DNA of 64,000 nucleotides from Archegozetes longisetosus (GCA_018873245.2 JAEMBT020000003.1:6157843-6221842), one strand, 5' to 3'. Counted from the first letter of the stretch, positions 1-12,987 are shown. The notes: generated by a model from the sequence alone, not told the origin. A program made the numbers and translations.

Positions 1-402
1 ATTATAGAAGTTGCCAACAAAGTAGATTTAGTTAAAGACGAAAATGTTTTGCAAAATTGTGATAAACTATTAGTTTCTGCCACCAAAGGGATCGGTTTGA
101 ATGAACTAGTGACAAGAATTGAAAAATCAATTGTGAGTAATACCGGCAGATTGCTAAAAGTTTTGCGGTAAGTTATCAATCATTTTATAATACTTATTAT
201 CAATAAATATATTTATTTGAATATTAGAATTCCAAATGGTGGCTGTGAATATCAATGGCTTTATAAAGAAGCGGCTATTCGTGGATGTGAAGCTGATCCA
301 AAGGATAATAATTATTTAATTGTAGAAATTTTTATAACAGAAGAAGCGTTTGCAAAATTCAAATATAGCTTTGATGACAATTTTTCAGAAGTTATACAAT
401 AA
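1..402 (+). CDS. GTPBP6: GTPBP6 (HflX-type GTPase), C-terminal part
   Basis: This is the 3' end of an HflX/GTPBP6-family GTPase, a ribosome-associated GTP-binding protein; animal GTPBP6 acts on mitochondrial ribosomes. Two exons are visible, 1-167 and 228-402, with a 60-bp GT-AG intron. The first exon carries the G4 motif NKVDL and the G5-like stretch LLVSATKGIGLNEL. The second encodes the C-terminal HflX tail with the family signature QWLYKEA, and ends at TAA. The frame is open from base 1, so the N-terminus and the P-loop lie outside the window. The G4 and tail motifs match vertebrate GTPBP6 closely, and I see no competing assignment. Confidence 0.85.
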
Positions 403-571
403 AATCACTTAAATTTTATCATAAAATTCATGGCACTTAATGTTTCTTCTAATCAACTTTTATGTCGTTGTTTATTATCATTTTCATACGATCGACTCAA
501 AGATCGATGTCTATAGGGAATAGAACAAAACAAATTTAAGTAAAATATATGAAAATCAATTGAAATGATTA

Positions 572-2089
572 TTACCTTTTTCTCCTGTGCTTTTTGTTGC
601 TAATGCTCTCTTGTCCCGAGTCATTGTCCAATTCATTATCACTGCCAGAACTGGAACAACACTCAGAGTCAGAACTAGAAGAACTACTAGAGTCACTAGA
701 GCTATCCGAAGCGACTCCAGTGTCTTGAGTCAGATCAACGCGATCTGCGACAGCCGCCAATTCTGGCATCTTTTCTCTCAAAGCGCCCAACCATTTTTGC
801 GATAGCTTAGGTCTTCCTCTAATAGTCTTATGCCAGACAACAGGAAAATTAGTTAAACTGCAAAAGTTTTGTGTGACTGCAATTGTTTCGGAAAGATTGA
901 GGACGACGTGCCACCAGCCTGAGGGCACGAACACAGTTTCTCCAGCTTTCTGCAATATCTCTAATGGCTTGAACTCTTGCGGCCACTCTGGTGTCTGTGT
1001 TTTAGGGTATATCACATTAAACCAAGTGATCGCTTCGTCGGTTTGTTTTCCGCCTTCGGTTGGTTTAACTTTGATGAGTTCGCGTGGAGTATTAGTCGGA
1101 AAAAGACACCACCGTTTGTAACCTTCTAATAACGCGTTCCAAGCACTCGTACCCAGAGGGTCAATATGAATACCAGTACCCGAACGACTGGGTCCCATGA
1201 CAAACCACCTATAAGGAGGTCTCTTCTCTTCACCAGCATGTTGAAACAAATCATCTCTAAAATAGACTGGAACCTCGTAGTCTTCCAGCAATTTTTTCTT
1301 ACGCGGGTGCTTTACAACAATCAGGTTTAATCAATTTTAGTACAATCTTTTAATTGTAAAATTGTAAACAAATCAGTCAACACTTACTTCTCCATAATTA
1401 CTATCAAAAATATAAAGAGGACTATCGTCGCGATTGTTTTGCATATAATAGATGAAATATTTCATTTTCAGTTTAACACTATATCCTTCATTATCTTCTC
1501 CACACTTGAACTTCTGATTCCTATATTTCTTGGCTAACCTCTGAGTTGGAAACACAAGACAATCAAACATTAATGTTATATACCAGTCAAAATTATATGA
1601 AGTACAAACCGAAAGCGTCCACTTGTATTTAGCTTTCCAGTTATCACATATACCAGTTATAACAACGGGTCGATACAATTTCTCATATTTCTCAACGAAC
1701 TCTTCGGGTCTCACTACATTCACATCAATTCGTTCGCAGTTATCAGTAAATGAGTTTAGACTCAAATCAAATGTTTCGCTGTAATTGTTTGAGGTCCAGC
1801 CATGACTGTCATTGAGCTCTGTTCAGGAAAGTCAATAATTTAATTGATTAATATACAGTTAATTCTGATTAATGAGCATCCAAGTTTCAAAATACATAAG
1901 GTTTAGATTCAATATGAATAATTTGAAAAATAATTAGACAGAGTTAGTAAATAAGAATGATATAAAAGAAGTAAATTAATTAAGTTAATGATGATTAACT
2001 AAACATCAGACACCTGGTCGTGCTTTGAGCTTTGCATCAACTATTTTACGAATAGCTCTGCTCTCTATGTTTTCATCATCACTACCCAT
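572..2089 (-). CDS. JMJD6: JMJD6, JmjC-domain lysyl hydroxylase / arginine demethylase
   Basis: This is a nuclear Fe(II)/2-oxoglutarate dioxygenase that hydroxylates lysines of splicing factors; arginine demethylation has also been reported. Four exons (2014-2089, 1610-1818, 1388-1540, 572-1309) are separated by introns of 195, 69 and 78 bp and give about 391 aa. The splice phases all join cleanly. The JmjC core is strongly conserved: [20 protein letters not shown] contains the HxD iron ligands, and [12 protein letters not shown] supplies the distal histidine. The C-terminus has the family's serine-rich tract followed by a basic KKHRRKR tail. The start at 2089 gives an N-terminus ending in KARPGEL-type sequence that aligns with the human protein. 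The gene is intact with no frame breaks and is divergent from ALG6. Confidence 0.96.
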
Positions 2090-3132
2090 CACTTTATTAT
2101 TTTATTTAATTTTAATGCTTAATAATTAATTTATTAAAATACTAAAATACGATCAAATAATAGATATAAATATGATTTCATCATAAGTTCAGACATGAAC
2201 GTACTGTAAATGTACACAAAAACTGAACGCATTAGCCAATGACTGTTTGCATTAGACCTATTGCAACGCCTCCGACAACATCAATACTTTGTGGATCTGT
2301 TTGAAAGTTGACTCAACTTTTTAGAACCGACTCTTTCACCTTTAATCATGAAAAATTTACCTTCTAATCAGTTGCAAGCTTTTCTAAAGTCTCATAACAA
2401 CAATGAGATCACTAATTGTTATTCAAAGTTAACTGTTTTGTCATTAACTCATACCTACATTAAAGTATTTAAGTGATTAACAGTTTCAAGATTTTTTCGT
2501 TTTTTCAATACGGCTACAGTGAACAAATTTTAAATTGAAATGTTTTAATGCAGATTCCCAGCCTTAAATCGACATTTAGATCCATTAAATAGAGCTTGAT
2601 ATTTTGATTATTTGAATCAAATTAAACTATAAATTGATTTATAATTAAATAATAGTCAGTTTCTTTTATAAAGTGCGCCAACTATTCGTACATAATCGCT
2701 ATAGACTTTTAATTACAACTTGATTATTTTTATTTCGATTGATAAATTAGTCAGTAGTTTTACATTCACTCTAATCGATACTGGAATCATTCAAAATATA
2801 ATTAACTAATTTTTTGCTTTTGAATTGGTTTGGCTTTAAATAGTTATTTGAGACATATTGTAAACCGCGCTTAATATAAATTTATTACATTATAGAAAAC
2901 ATGCGTATCATTGACTCTATTCTCGCTTAACGTTGACTCGTTCGTTACAACACATTTTCAATGCTTATTTAACTTATTTATTAATTAAAACTTTTCATTT
3001 ATTTCTAATACTTATTAGTATCGATTTGATACTAAACTATACCATACATTCTAATGAATTTTAATATGCATTACATTTGAATTATTAGATAGTTTTTTGT
3101 TATTAGATTATTATCTGTCAATTCAATAATTG
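2090..3132. other. JMJD6/ALG6 divergent intergenic region
   Basis: About 1 kb of AT-rich DNA lies between two divergently transcribed genes. It must hold both promoters. I see no convincing TATA/initiator pair, no RNA gene and no repeat. Confidence 0.5.
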
Positions 3133-5449
3133 ATGGCAAGTATCGATAATGTTTGGTATTTCGGGCACTTGTTGGCCATTCTCTTAAGATGGACTGTTGG
3201 ACAACACTCCTATTCAGGTTTAGTACACGTAATCAACATTTCTTATATCTAAAAGTGTTACAAATAATTCAATAACAGGCCATTCAAGTCCTCCAATGTT
3301 TGGTGATTATGAGGCACAAAGACATTGGATGGAAGTGACTGTCAATATTGAATCGAACAAATGGTATACCAATAGCAGTGATAACGATCTTCTCTATTGG
3401 GGATTAGACTATCCGCCATTGACTGCATATCACAGTTATATAAATGGAAAAATGTATAGTTATACAAACGAAAATTATAATTAAAAATCATTTATTTTTC
3501 ATTTATTTGATCTAAACAAGTAATTAAATAATTATAATTATCTTTAGCGCTCAATACATCAATCCTTCGTGGGTAGAACTCCACAAATCTAGAGGTTTTG
3601 AAGGCTATTATCACAAACTTTTCATGCGATCGACCGGTAATTAAAAATATCAATCATATATCAACTGATTGACTTATCAGAGGATTGGTTTCTTTGTGCA
3701 GTACTAGTCGTTGATCTGGTAATATATTTCAGTGCAATCTCTTATTATTGGATAATAGCTTCAAGTCCAGTCAAACCTCGCGATAAAGCTATCGTTTCTG
3801 TCGTTTCGCTAATAACTCCCGGGCTTATTCTCATAGATTATGGACACTTTCAGTGAGTTTGCCTTCAATTGGTTTTATTGACTTGAGAGTTATAGGAAAT
3901 AAGAGAGTAAACGATTACTAAAATAATAAATCGATTTTTTCAAAACTAGATATAATTGCGTATCACTGGGACTTGTGATTTGGTCAATCATTTTTCTAAC
4001 TAAACAACAAGACTTTTTAGCGTCAATCATGTTTTCATTGGCCTTAAATTATAAACAAATGACACTTTATTATGCGTTTCCTATATTTTGGTATTTACTC
4101 AGTCGATGCTTCCGAGCCCCAAATAAAAGCAGTTCAATCCTTAAGCTTATTTGTATTTCGTTCGCGGTCATCGTTACATTTCTTATATGTTGGCTTCCAT
4201 ATGTTCACAGCAAGGAATCTGTCCTTCAAGTTCTTCATAGGGTTTTTCCTATTTCCAGAGGAATTTATGAGGTTTTATCTAAGTGTTTAACATCTATTTA
4301 AGTTAATTAAAATTATAATTTACAGGATAAAGTTGCAAATTTCTGGTATTCTATCTCAGTAGTCATAAAACTAAAAAGATATTTTTCTGATTCAACACTG
4401 GCCACAATCAGGTTATATATGATTTATACGCAAAAGTGAACTCTTAGAACATTTTCTTATATACTCTAGTGCAATCGCAACATTAGTGGCATTGATTCCC
4501 TCAAGTGTGCAATTATTTCGAAAACCAACCATTATGTCATTGAAATATGCTTTAGTATGTCATCTAATTGTTTATTTAATCTTTAAATAAGTACAATTTA
4601 TTTAATTTCAGATCAACTCGTCTTTGGTATTCTTTTTGCTTTCGTTTCAAGTGCACGAAAAATCAATTCTCATGGTCTCAATGTATGAAACAGTACTATT
4701 GAATCCAATTTATGTTAATATGCTTTCCTTGAAAGGGCTGTTACGCTTGTTATGGACAAACACCCGCTCTGTTGTTTCTGGTTTATAATGATTTCAACTT
4801 TTAGGTAACTTCATATGTAGTTATAATAATAATTTATTTGAAGTGATGACTATCGCAGGGGTACTGAAATTAGTGATAATGATCACTAACTTTCAAAGTA
4901 ATAACTTCGAAAGTTAGATAATTTGCTGTTCTGATCAAAGTTCTAAACTATGAAACCAATATTGAAGTTGATTTTAGTTTGATTGACTTGAATTTAACTA
5001 TTTGCAGTTTGCAGCCTCTTCTAATAAAGGATGGATTAATGATACCATACTTTTCGTTGATCATATTTTTCGTTTGTGTCTTTTTCAATGCATACGGAGA
5101 TTTGCACTTATACAATCCGATTTCTTGGAAGGAAAAAATAGTGGTTTTAAGTGTAAGTCAGCCCACGCTTTTCTGATCATATATATCTCAAACCTACACT
5201 AAGTTTTTCTTTATACCATAGTTCTTTTCATCAATGTTGGGATGTTTACTATTAAATATTAGTTCATTGATAATTCCAGCTCCAAACAATTTGCCTCATA
5301 TTCACTCGCTGTTGAATTGTTTGTATAGTTGTATGCATTTCGTAGTATTTGTCATCTATTTTCATCAGTTGCAATTTGAAATCTATAAGAGTCCGAGTGC
5401 TTTTACGCGAACGCCTACATTCTTGAAGAACAAGAAAAAGCAAACTTGA
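3133..5449 (+). CDS. ALG6: ALG6, dolichyl-P-Glc:Man9GlcNAc2-PP-dolichol alpha-1,3-glucosyltransferase
   Basis: This multi-pass ER-membrane enzyme (GT57) adds the first glucose to the lipid-linked oligosaccharide in N-glycosylation. The ATG at 3133 starts a protein whose second exon carries [17 protein letters not shown] and [20 protein letters not shown], the luminal catalytic region diagnostic of ALG6. Later exons give [49 protein letters not shown] and a C-terminal hydrophobic segment with a basic tail ending at 5449. At least eight GT-AG introns are needed. One of them, between the VSM codons and the next hydrophobic segment near 4682, is only about 52 bp but restores exact alignment length. 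All phases join and there is no frame break. ALG8 is the closest alternative, but the [10 protein letters not shown] motif favours ALG6. Confidence 0.94.
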
Positions 5450-5736
5450 ATTATTAGCTTTCCTAAAATTCAAGTAAGATTATTATTAATGAAGAAGTAT
5501 TCAAAACAATTGTCACTATACATAATTGTAGAGTTAGGTCAGGAAATTGAGGAATTTCGCCCTTGGAATCATAAGGCACAGCAGCCATAAGTCACGTAAG
5601 TTTAAGCAACTCCTGTTTGATGCGAAGGATCTTATATATATTGAACGCCTACGACGATTGACCCCAACTATTGAGTTTGACAGTTAGCCTTGGAAGTCAT
5701 GCAACCAATTCTGCCGTCAACTAATTTATTATAGAG

Positions 5737-5744
5737 TATATAAA
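5737..5744 (+). promoter_or_regulatory. TATA-box candidate upstream of the SVEP1-like gene
   Basis: TATATAAA lies 78 bp before the ATG at 5822, a reasonable spacing for a core promoter plus a short 5' UTR. No strong initiator is visible, so this is a sequence match only. Confidence 0.35.
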
Positions 5745-5821
5745 TGTGATATCGTTTAGAAATCTTTCAAACCTAGTCCTCTCAACAACTTCTTAATGTG
5801 CCTTTTATTCAACTTGTAATT

Positions 5822-8096
5822 ATGAATTTATTAAAACTCAAAGTTTCGCCTATTATTTTGTTATTTTATTTATTCTACGAATTCAGTTATGCAGATTGTT
5901 CTCCATATCGTACTGTTATCAAAAAATTACAAAACCCTCCCATCAAATACCAGAAATCACTTAAAGAACTTGAGTTAACTGAAAATTTGTCAAATAGTTC
6001 TGTGATAAACAAAAATCTCTCGTCATTGAAGGAGAAAATTCGAGTCGCACTATCGAAGTTGACTGATTTGAAACAATGTGATTTGATTTTTCTGTTGGAT
6101 AGTTCGGCATCTATTGGTCATAAAAATTTCTTGAGTTTTCTAAGATTTGTCAAGCGTTTTATTGGCAACTTCGACATATCTTATAACGGGACAAGAATCG
6201 CAATCATTAGCTTTAGCTCTAAAGAGCAAGTGGCGCGAAAAATTGATTATATATCGAGGCCATCAATCGATATCAATAAATGTAAGATATTTCAAGACGA
6301 TTTGCCTCATATTGCGTTCACACAATATTTTGGTGGAGGAACTTATACTTTTGGCGCTTTGAATTCGGCTAAAGTCAGATAAGACTATTTTTCTCTGTTA
6401 TAGATTATCAAAATGTTTGGTAATATCTTTTAGGATGTCTTCCAGTATTCGCGTCAGAATACAACGAAAGTTATTATTTTAGTTTCTGATGGCTTTTCTA
6501 ACGGTGTCGACCCGCGACCATTGGGTAATCAAAATTAGTTTTCTAGTCTATTGGCTTGTTTTGTTAATTTTTCTGAAGCTTACTGTTGAACAGTTTTCTC
6601 TAAGTTTACAATAAGAATTGAAGCTGAATACAGTCTTTTTGTGTAATTTCTATATTAGTTCATTTCACTCATCCTTTTGATTGAATAGATTAAGTCAATA
6701 GTAATATAAACATTTCGTTTGAATATAAGTCTAATGATTTGTGACTTACTGACAAAAACCACAATTGAAATCCTATTAAAGAGAAGAGAGAAATTTCAAA
6801 GAAAATATGATTCGGTCACCTCACATCATAAGCTTAAGTTCAATTACAATAAAACTAATCTGTTGTGATTAAACTATTAGGCAGCTGTATTTGTAACACA
6901 CTCGGAATGTGGTCTAAGTGTAATTCGATACTTGTTTTTATAAATAGCAAAATCTTTGATCGATGATGGAGTTCAAATATTTTCGTTTGGTATTGAAAGA
7001 GGAAACGCTGAAGAATTGAAAGCCATGGCATCAGATCCTAAAGATGAACATTCTTTTATACTCGACAGTTTTGAAAATATTGAAACTCTTGTTATGCAAA
7101 AGATTAAGAATGGTTCGTAAATTGAGTTCTTGATTCAATTGACGCAATGTTATGTAAATTTGATTTGTTTAACTAAACAGACAGTATAGCGAAAGACTTT
7201 CAGCTGCAATCACAAGAATCATGTAATTTGTTGTGCAAAGAACATTCAGAATGTTGTGATGATAACGCTAAATGTGTTTGCAATACAAGTACTGGCACTT
7301 TTTCATGTGTTTGTCAATCAGGATATTATGGCAATGGACTGAAAGGCGGCTGCCATGGTATGAAATATGTTTTTTCAATCAGAGTGCGATTAGCTTTACA
7401 TAAGTTGACTCTAAAAAACTTCACTCTTTCTGTTCATTATTTTCAAATATCCGAAATTTTTAGCATTTTCGTGTCCTCAAACGCAATACCAAGTTTTCAA
7501 CAAAGTCTTGAACCGAATGGAGTGCGAGTGCAAAGTAGGATATATTAAAGTTAATGGTAAATGTGAGGGTAAGAATTAAGTAGTTTTGGAATCATTCTTA
7601 AAATGATTGAAAGTGTAATTTTATTAATGATCTAGTTGTGAAATGTCCAAAGTTGGTGCCGCCTGATAATGGCTTTTTCAGTAGCGATTGCAGTAATGTT
7701 TATAATGCGGCATGTGGTATCATTTGCAAACCTGGTTTCCAACTTCGAGGCACAAGTATTCGTATTTGCAGAGAAAATGCCACTTGGGATGGATTCCAAA
7801 CCAAATGTATAGGTATTCTAATCTTCCATTTCTTTTCAACCCTTCACAATAATATAAGATAACACTTTTATTGTATCAAACTATTGTTTATTTTAGTCAA
7901 AAAATGCCCCAAATTAACAGCTCCACAAAATGGAAGCATTAACTGTACAACAAATAACTTTGCATTTGAGACCGTTTGTCATTTCGATTGTGATCATGGA
8001 TTTCAATTACAAGGATCTCGTAAGCGGTCGTGCTTGGCCATCGCTTTATGGGATGGATTGCCTGCTGTTTGCAAAGCAATCACGCCACCGGCATAG
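5822..8096 (+). CDS. Short SVEP1-like secreted protein: vWA, EGF-like and two sushi domains
   Basis: The ATG at 5822 gives a signal peptide with the core IILLFYLFYEFSYA. A von Willebrand A domain follows, with the MIDAS motif DSSAS (DxSxS) and the distal motif VSDGFSNGVDPRP. After that come SFGIERGNAEELKAMAS, a cysteine-rich EGF-like module (CKEHSECCDDNAKCVC, then CVCQSGYYGNGL), a second short cysteine-rich module, and two sushi/CCP domains beginning VKCPKLVPPDNG and KKCPKLTAPQNG. This order and the residue-level similarity match the N-terminus of vertebrate SVEP1 (polydom), an extracellular adhesion protein. SVEP1 exceeds 3,500 aa, but this protein stops at TAG 8094-8096 right after the second sushi domain, at roughly 430 aa. 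The introns are GT-AG, and the longest is about 420 bp (from about 6524). No further exons are visible downstream, because ARMC7 begins on the other strand. A short paralogue or a natural truncation is likely. Confidence 0.85.
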
Positions 8097-8192
8097 CTTT
8101 GGAATTGTGTTAATTGTCAGTTATCTTGATAAATATGAGCCAAGTTTTCAATTCTTTTATCTTTAGTTGTATTCAAAAGCTGAGACACTATT

Positions 8193-9389
8193 TTATTTAT
8201 TTCCGCTGTTAGAGATTCTGAAAGAAATAGTATCACATTTATTAATATAATGTTTATAATTGTTGATTCGGTATTCATAAATAGATTGTTCAACAAATAT
8301 ATATTTCATTCTGTTGTAAGCGTATGTTTCATTAGTTACAAGTTTAGAATTTTCGAAAAATTCAACTAGTTGTATCTTTACTAAGTTTGTATTGTTGGTA
8401 ACAAACACATGAAGTTATTGTTAATAATCGAAATTTGTAAATTGACGAAAATTGAAACCTGAACTAGTGCTTGCAGTAAGTCAAATCAAATTATCTTAGG
8501 AACGGCTTTTAAGAGGCATATAAGTTTTTAAATCAGTATCAGTCACACTAAGCAAAAACAATATGGGTTGCAGCCTTCTCGCAAAAATTCATTTTCTATC
8601 CAAATTTTCAGCTCTCAAACCTGTAGACAAATTTCTGGTTTTATGATAATGACTCTAATAGAACTAAGAATAAAAAAGGAAAACTCTTTCGGCTCAACAT
8701 TCAAAGTTAACGCTTTTTGCTTTTGCATTCTCATATTTATACTAACTTTCGAAACTTTATTCGTATAAACATTTTAACACTTTAATAATCGAATACTCAC
8801 CTGATGGTTTGCTATTAGATTCTTTGAAGAATATGAAGATTGTCAATGTTGGTATAACTATGTTATCATTATTTACATTGGCGACCAAACAGTCTATTAT
8901 TTTCGATAATCCATTATTACTGTTAAGTATTTGCATATTTATTGGATCTGTTTTATTGAGATATAAAAATTAGATTAACTGAAATCAGTAACTCTTATTA
9001 ATACCATTGCATAGGTTACAGAGACCACTCATAGCGAACTCTCTTAAACGGTGATCCGTTTCTTTTAGTGCGTTTAAAAATGTTGCTATTATGTTGAGTT
9101 TTCTGAGATTGTTGAAGTTTATAGGATTATAAGCGAAACTCGCAATATTCGCTAGAACTTGCCTTTTCACATCTAATTTTGTATTTAAACAAATAGTTCA
9201 ACAGTTAATCTAACTCATTAAAAGCTAACTATTTGTAAATTTGATTTCAATGTGTTTCAGTATCAATATATTTGTACCTTTACATGGTGTGATATTAAAT
9301 TCGTGAAGAAGTTGTTGCAAATAGTTAAACCTTTCCAAAGGACAGTATTTACTACTTTTAACTAAACTTCGCTTCGGGTGTTTCGGCAT
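8193..9389 (-). CDS. ARMC7: ARMC7, armadillo-repeat protein
   Basis: This small armadillo-repeat protein is linked in animals to spliceosome-associated complexes; its exact role is poorly defined. Four exons are inferred. The start at 9389 gives MPKHPKR followed by ERFNYLQQLLHEF, which matches the ARMC7 N-terminus. The next exon (about 8990-9171) carries QVLANIASFAYNP and GLCNLCN, the most diagnostic ARMC7 block. A third (about 8797-8950) holds an armadillo helix pair. The last exon begins after a CTTAG acceptor near 8385 and carries VKIQLVEFFENSKLV, aligning with the final human repeat. The phases agree at all joins. The protein is about 195-200 aa, close to the family length. The last exon is the least conserved part. 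Confidence 0.8.
8519..8544 (+). promoter_or_regulatory. Possible TATA plus initiator pair inside an ARMC7 intron
   Basis: On the strand opposite ARMC7, TATAAG (8519-8524) is followed by two overlapping arthropod-type initiators, TCAGTA (8533-8538) and TCAGTC (8539-8544). A short reading frame starting ATGGGTTGC at 8563 follows. The TATA-to-initiator spacing, about 22 bases at most, is shorter than usual. It could be chance. Confidence 0.2.
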
Positions 9390-10237
9390 CTATCAAATGA
9401 AATTTTTATGAATTATATTTAAAAGAAAAGAAAAAACAAGCTTTAATTTCTCATGAATTTGTCTTTATAAAAAAAAGGGTTAATTGACTTTGAAGATTTT
9501 ACTGGTTTTACTGTAATATTGAAATAGCCTAGGAGTAGAAGCAACTATTTTGTAAAGTATCCTTAAAATGCAATAATAAAAGTCTTTAATCTTACAAACC
9601 AGCTAAAGTGTCAAAAAACAACTTGAACTTCCAAATTATAATTAGTTGTTTTGAAGAAATCAAACATTTCTGTTCTGCATAAAGTTAAACTTCAAAACCA
9701 AATCAATGGATAACTATCTAAATGTCTTTTGTATTAAAGCTAATACCGTATTTAAAAGTAAACAGTTCAATCAAGAAATCTTCAAAACAATCACATTAAT
9801 CGTTGAACAGAGAAAAAAGTTATTCTTTAAATCTTCATTAGTATTGAAGTGACGACGAGTAACAAAATAAGTAAGTTACAGAGAGACAATCGGAGTCTAA
9901 ATTATCTTCAACCTAGTGTTCTAAATTTGAGAATTACCAGATCTTTAACATCGTATTATTTAGACTTAACTGAAGCACAGAGACTTTTACTAGAGTAATA
10001 ACAATAGATGATTTGATCCCTTATCAGTCAGTTTGGGAATTACAGAGATGGATAGCATAGCTAATTGGTTAACGTTAAGAACATTACGTATAATTACAGT
10101 CGAAAACTTTGCAATATAACAGAAGTTATTACTTAAAACTGCAGTTAAACTGCAATTTTCAATAGAATTATAGTTTCAAATTGAATTTCTAGTTTCTTTT
10201 CTAGCAAAAATGCCGGGCATTTGGTTTATAAAAAGAA
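9390..10237. other. Gene-poor stretch after the ARMC7 5' end
   Basis: This is AT-rich DNA holding the ARMC7 promoter side. I see no conserved coding segment, RNA gene or repeat. Confidence 0.5.
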
Positions 10238-10358
10238 ATGTTGATTTCTTATTTAATGATACTATTAATAGCGTTATTCTATGTTACTCGAAAGGCAGGT
10301 GATAGTAAATTGTTGTTCGACTCACATAATATCTTCAGGCAAAAACTTGCCAAACCAT
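10238..10358 (+). CDS. Candidate first exon of a secreted CAP/SCP-family protein (or relic)
   Basis: The ATG at 10238 opens a frame with a typical signal-peptide core (SYLMILLIALFYVT), then a stretch ending FDSHNIFRQKLAKP, and then a canonical GTAAGA splice donor at 10359. The HNxxRxxLA pattern just after a signal peptide is how CAP-domain proteins (antigen-5, venom-allergen-like, SCP/TAPS) begin. I could not find later CAP exons (the HYTQxVW or CNY motifs) before the OVO gene at 16.4 kb. It may be an orphan exon, a decayed paralogue, or coincidence. Reading past the donor gives only a phenylalanine-rich, non-conserved tail. Confidence 0.3.
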
Positions 10359-12987
10359 GTAAGAAACTTACTAACACACAATTCTTAAAGTATAACTACC
10401 ACAAGGACACTCTAAGTCTCTTTATTACCTATATTTTCTTATTTCACTTGGTATCAAATGTTGCCAAAATTTTGAAATTTTTATTTTTTATCTATACATG
10501 CTTGTACAAGCGTCCCTTATTTGTCCTTACAAACTTTAACCCATAATCAATCTCAATATGTTTATAGAATGAACATTTCTTTAAAATTCTACTTTGGAAA
10601 GCTCTCTAGATAATTAATAACAGAAGATTTGCATCAACAATAATCACTTGATAGCATAATGTAAGATATTTTTCAACAATTTCTCTAAAGTTAGGCTAAC
10701 AACTTTAGATACACTAATCATTTTATCTTAAATGAGCGTTATTTGTTAGGCTATATATTCTAACAAATGCAGAGAAAACTTTTCAGCAAAGTATCAAATT
10801 TTACCCTTTTTACTGCCTTTTCATACAACTTAAAAGTTATTGTTTGGAGATGTAGTACAACTGATTCGTCTTGTGAGACATTTTAGAATTGATTTGGTGA
10901 AAATAAAAACTCAAAGCTATTAATTAGGTTTGTGGTAATGCTCTGAATACTATAAAAAACATGTTTAATGATCAATGTTGAATGATAATGTAGGCGGAAA
11001 TTGTCTCTTAACCCTTGTATCTAAAATAACGACTTGTCTAATTTGAGTTAGATATCCAATCACAACTAAACAAATAAATTGATTACCACTATTTCTTATT
11101 CTAAACTTTTATCTGTTTTCCAGTGCATATATGCTTAATATTCAGAAAATACCAGATCTTTTATTTAATTAGAGAAAACTGATTAGATAGCTTTCAAGTT
11201 TGTTAATAATGATTCATCTAAACTGGATTCATAACGGAACACAAGATTACTGGTTAGATTTCAAACTTATATTATCTCTGTGATATGACTCTAATCAAAG
11301 TGGTTCCTAGGTCAATCAAAATTGACGTATATTAAAGACTGATTGATTGAAAAAAAAGACTGTTCTGTTTTCTTGAGACCAACTTTTAGGAAGTTTAAAA
11401 GTCTTTTAATTGTTACAGAGCTAACAGTTTAGTTGATTTGAATAGAAGAACATAGGGAAAGGCAAGCGTTTTGAAAAGAAGGGAGACTATGAATATTTTC
11501 GGTTAAAAAAATATGAATTGTCGGATGGATGGGCCTCGATGTTTGTGACCTAAAAACTTGCTTTGCTAACCTTTCGCTTGTTTATGACAGAAGCAATGAG
11601 TGAAAGTGGGTGCAGTAGTGGTGCAGTACTGTTCTGACTGTAGTATAGTATAGTCACTGCTCTACTAGTCTTTGGTGTTCCAATACGTTTCTTTAAGGTC
11701 GGCTATAATATAGTCGGCCCTCTAGGTTAGGGGTTCTCTAGGTCATACGGCTGTTTACTTCTTTAACTTGTAAACACTTTTGTTCGTTTACGATCCCCTC
11801 TTAGACCTTTCAGGAAGCTCAACAGCTCAAGTTTTATTTTCACTCTCGTATCAAAGGATAAGAAGTTCTCTCACAAAGAAATAACAACCAAACCCAATCA
11901 TATACTTAATGTTGACTGAAACTTGCAACCATCTGATCACATGAATCCATTAGCTAAATTATCTAATCTTGTAATTAGGCCCATGTCAATTAATCAAAAT
12001 AGCATCACTTTCACTTTTAGAGCAATAGGCAGACTGTGAGCACCTGTCTATGACTAGCAATTGGTTCTCCTATCACCTCATGTTAGTTGTCTCTATACTG
12101 CTCCCTACTTCAATATTCCCCCTCAGCTCGAATTTTCAATAACGGCCGTACAGCACACCAAATGCTATTCTTAGGAACTCGGAAGCAGCAAAACATCTAT
12201 TGTAAAGCAGCAAAAGTTGTTTACTTCCCTGTGCTCTAATCTCGAAGTTCTAAAGATTTCAATAATAGCTCCAATATATCCAGCATTGACTACTAGTTGT
12301 TCTTCGTTACTAACATGACAATCTCAAGCTGCTGTTCCTCTTATTTTTTCCATCCTGGCCCACATACTTTCATTCTCAACGTCCACTTTCTAATTCTAGT
12401 ACTATTCACTCAATAACATCTTGTTTGATCAAATTTGACCACAACTTTCTCCAGTATACCAGATCTCGATTCAACTAAACCATCTTATCTCAATTTCTCA
12501 TAATTAAACATTTCGACAACTATAAGCACTCTAACTCGTACTCAACGTGAAAAGCTCTCTTCAATCATACATTTGTCACTTTATAACTAGCATCTCAACA
12601 CTGCGGACTGATTTGAATGATTAGTCTATGTTTTTATTGCTAAAATAGCTCAATAAGTTCTGTCAAAATGAAATAACGTTGAAACAACTGATTAAGAAAT
12701 GATTAGGCTACAAATCTGAGGCTTGTCTCTTTATAAAGAAAATAAAAACAACCAAAACATATAATTTAATTGCGATCTATTTATAAATCTTCTAAGAAAC
12801 AGACAAAGTTTGTTAAGGTAAAAACATTCTGATGTTATTATTAAAAGTTGCGAATTAGTCACATAACGTATATTTACAGTGAGTTTAATTCGTGTAAGCG
12901 AAACGGTTAGTCAATGTTTTTATCTTTCAAGTTTTCGTATCAGTGTTTATGAAGCAAAACAAGTTCAGTCGAAATAAGGCAATTCTA

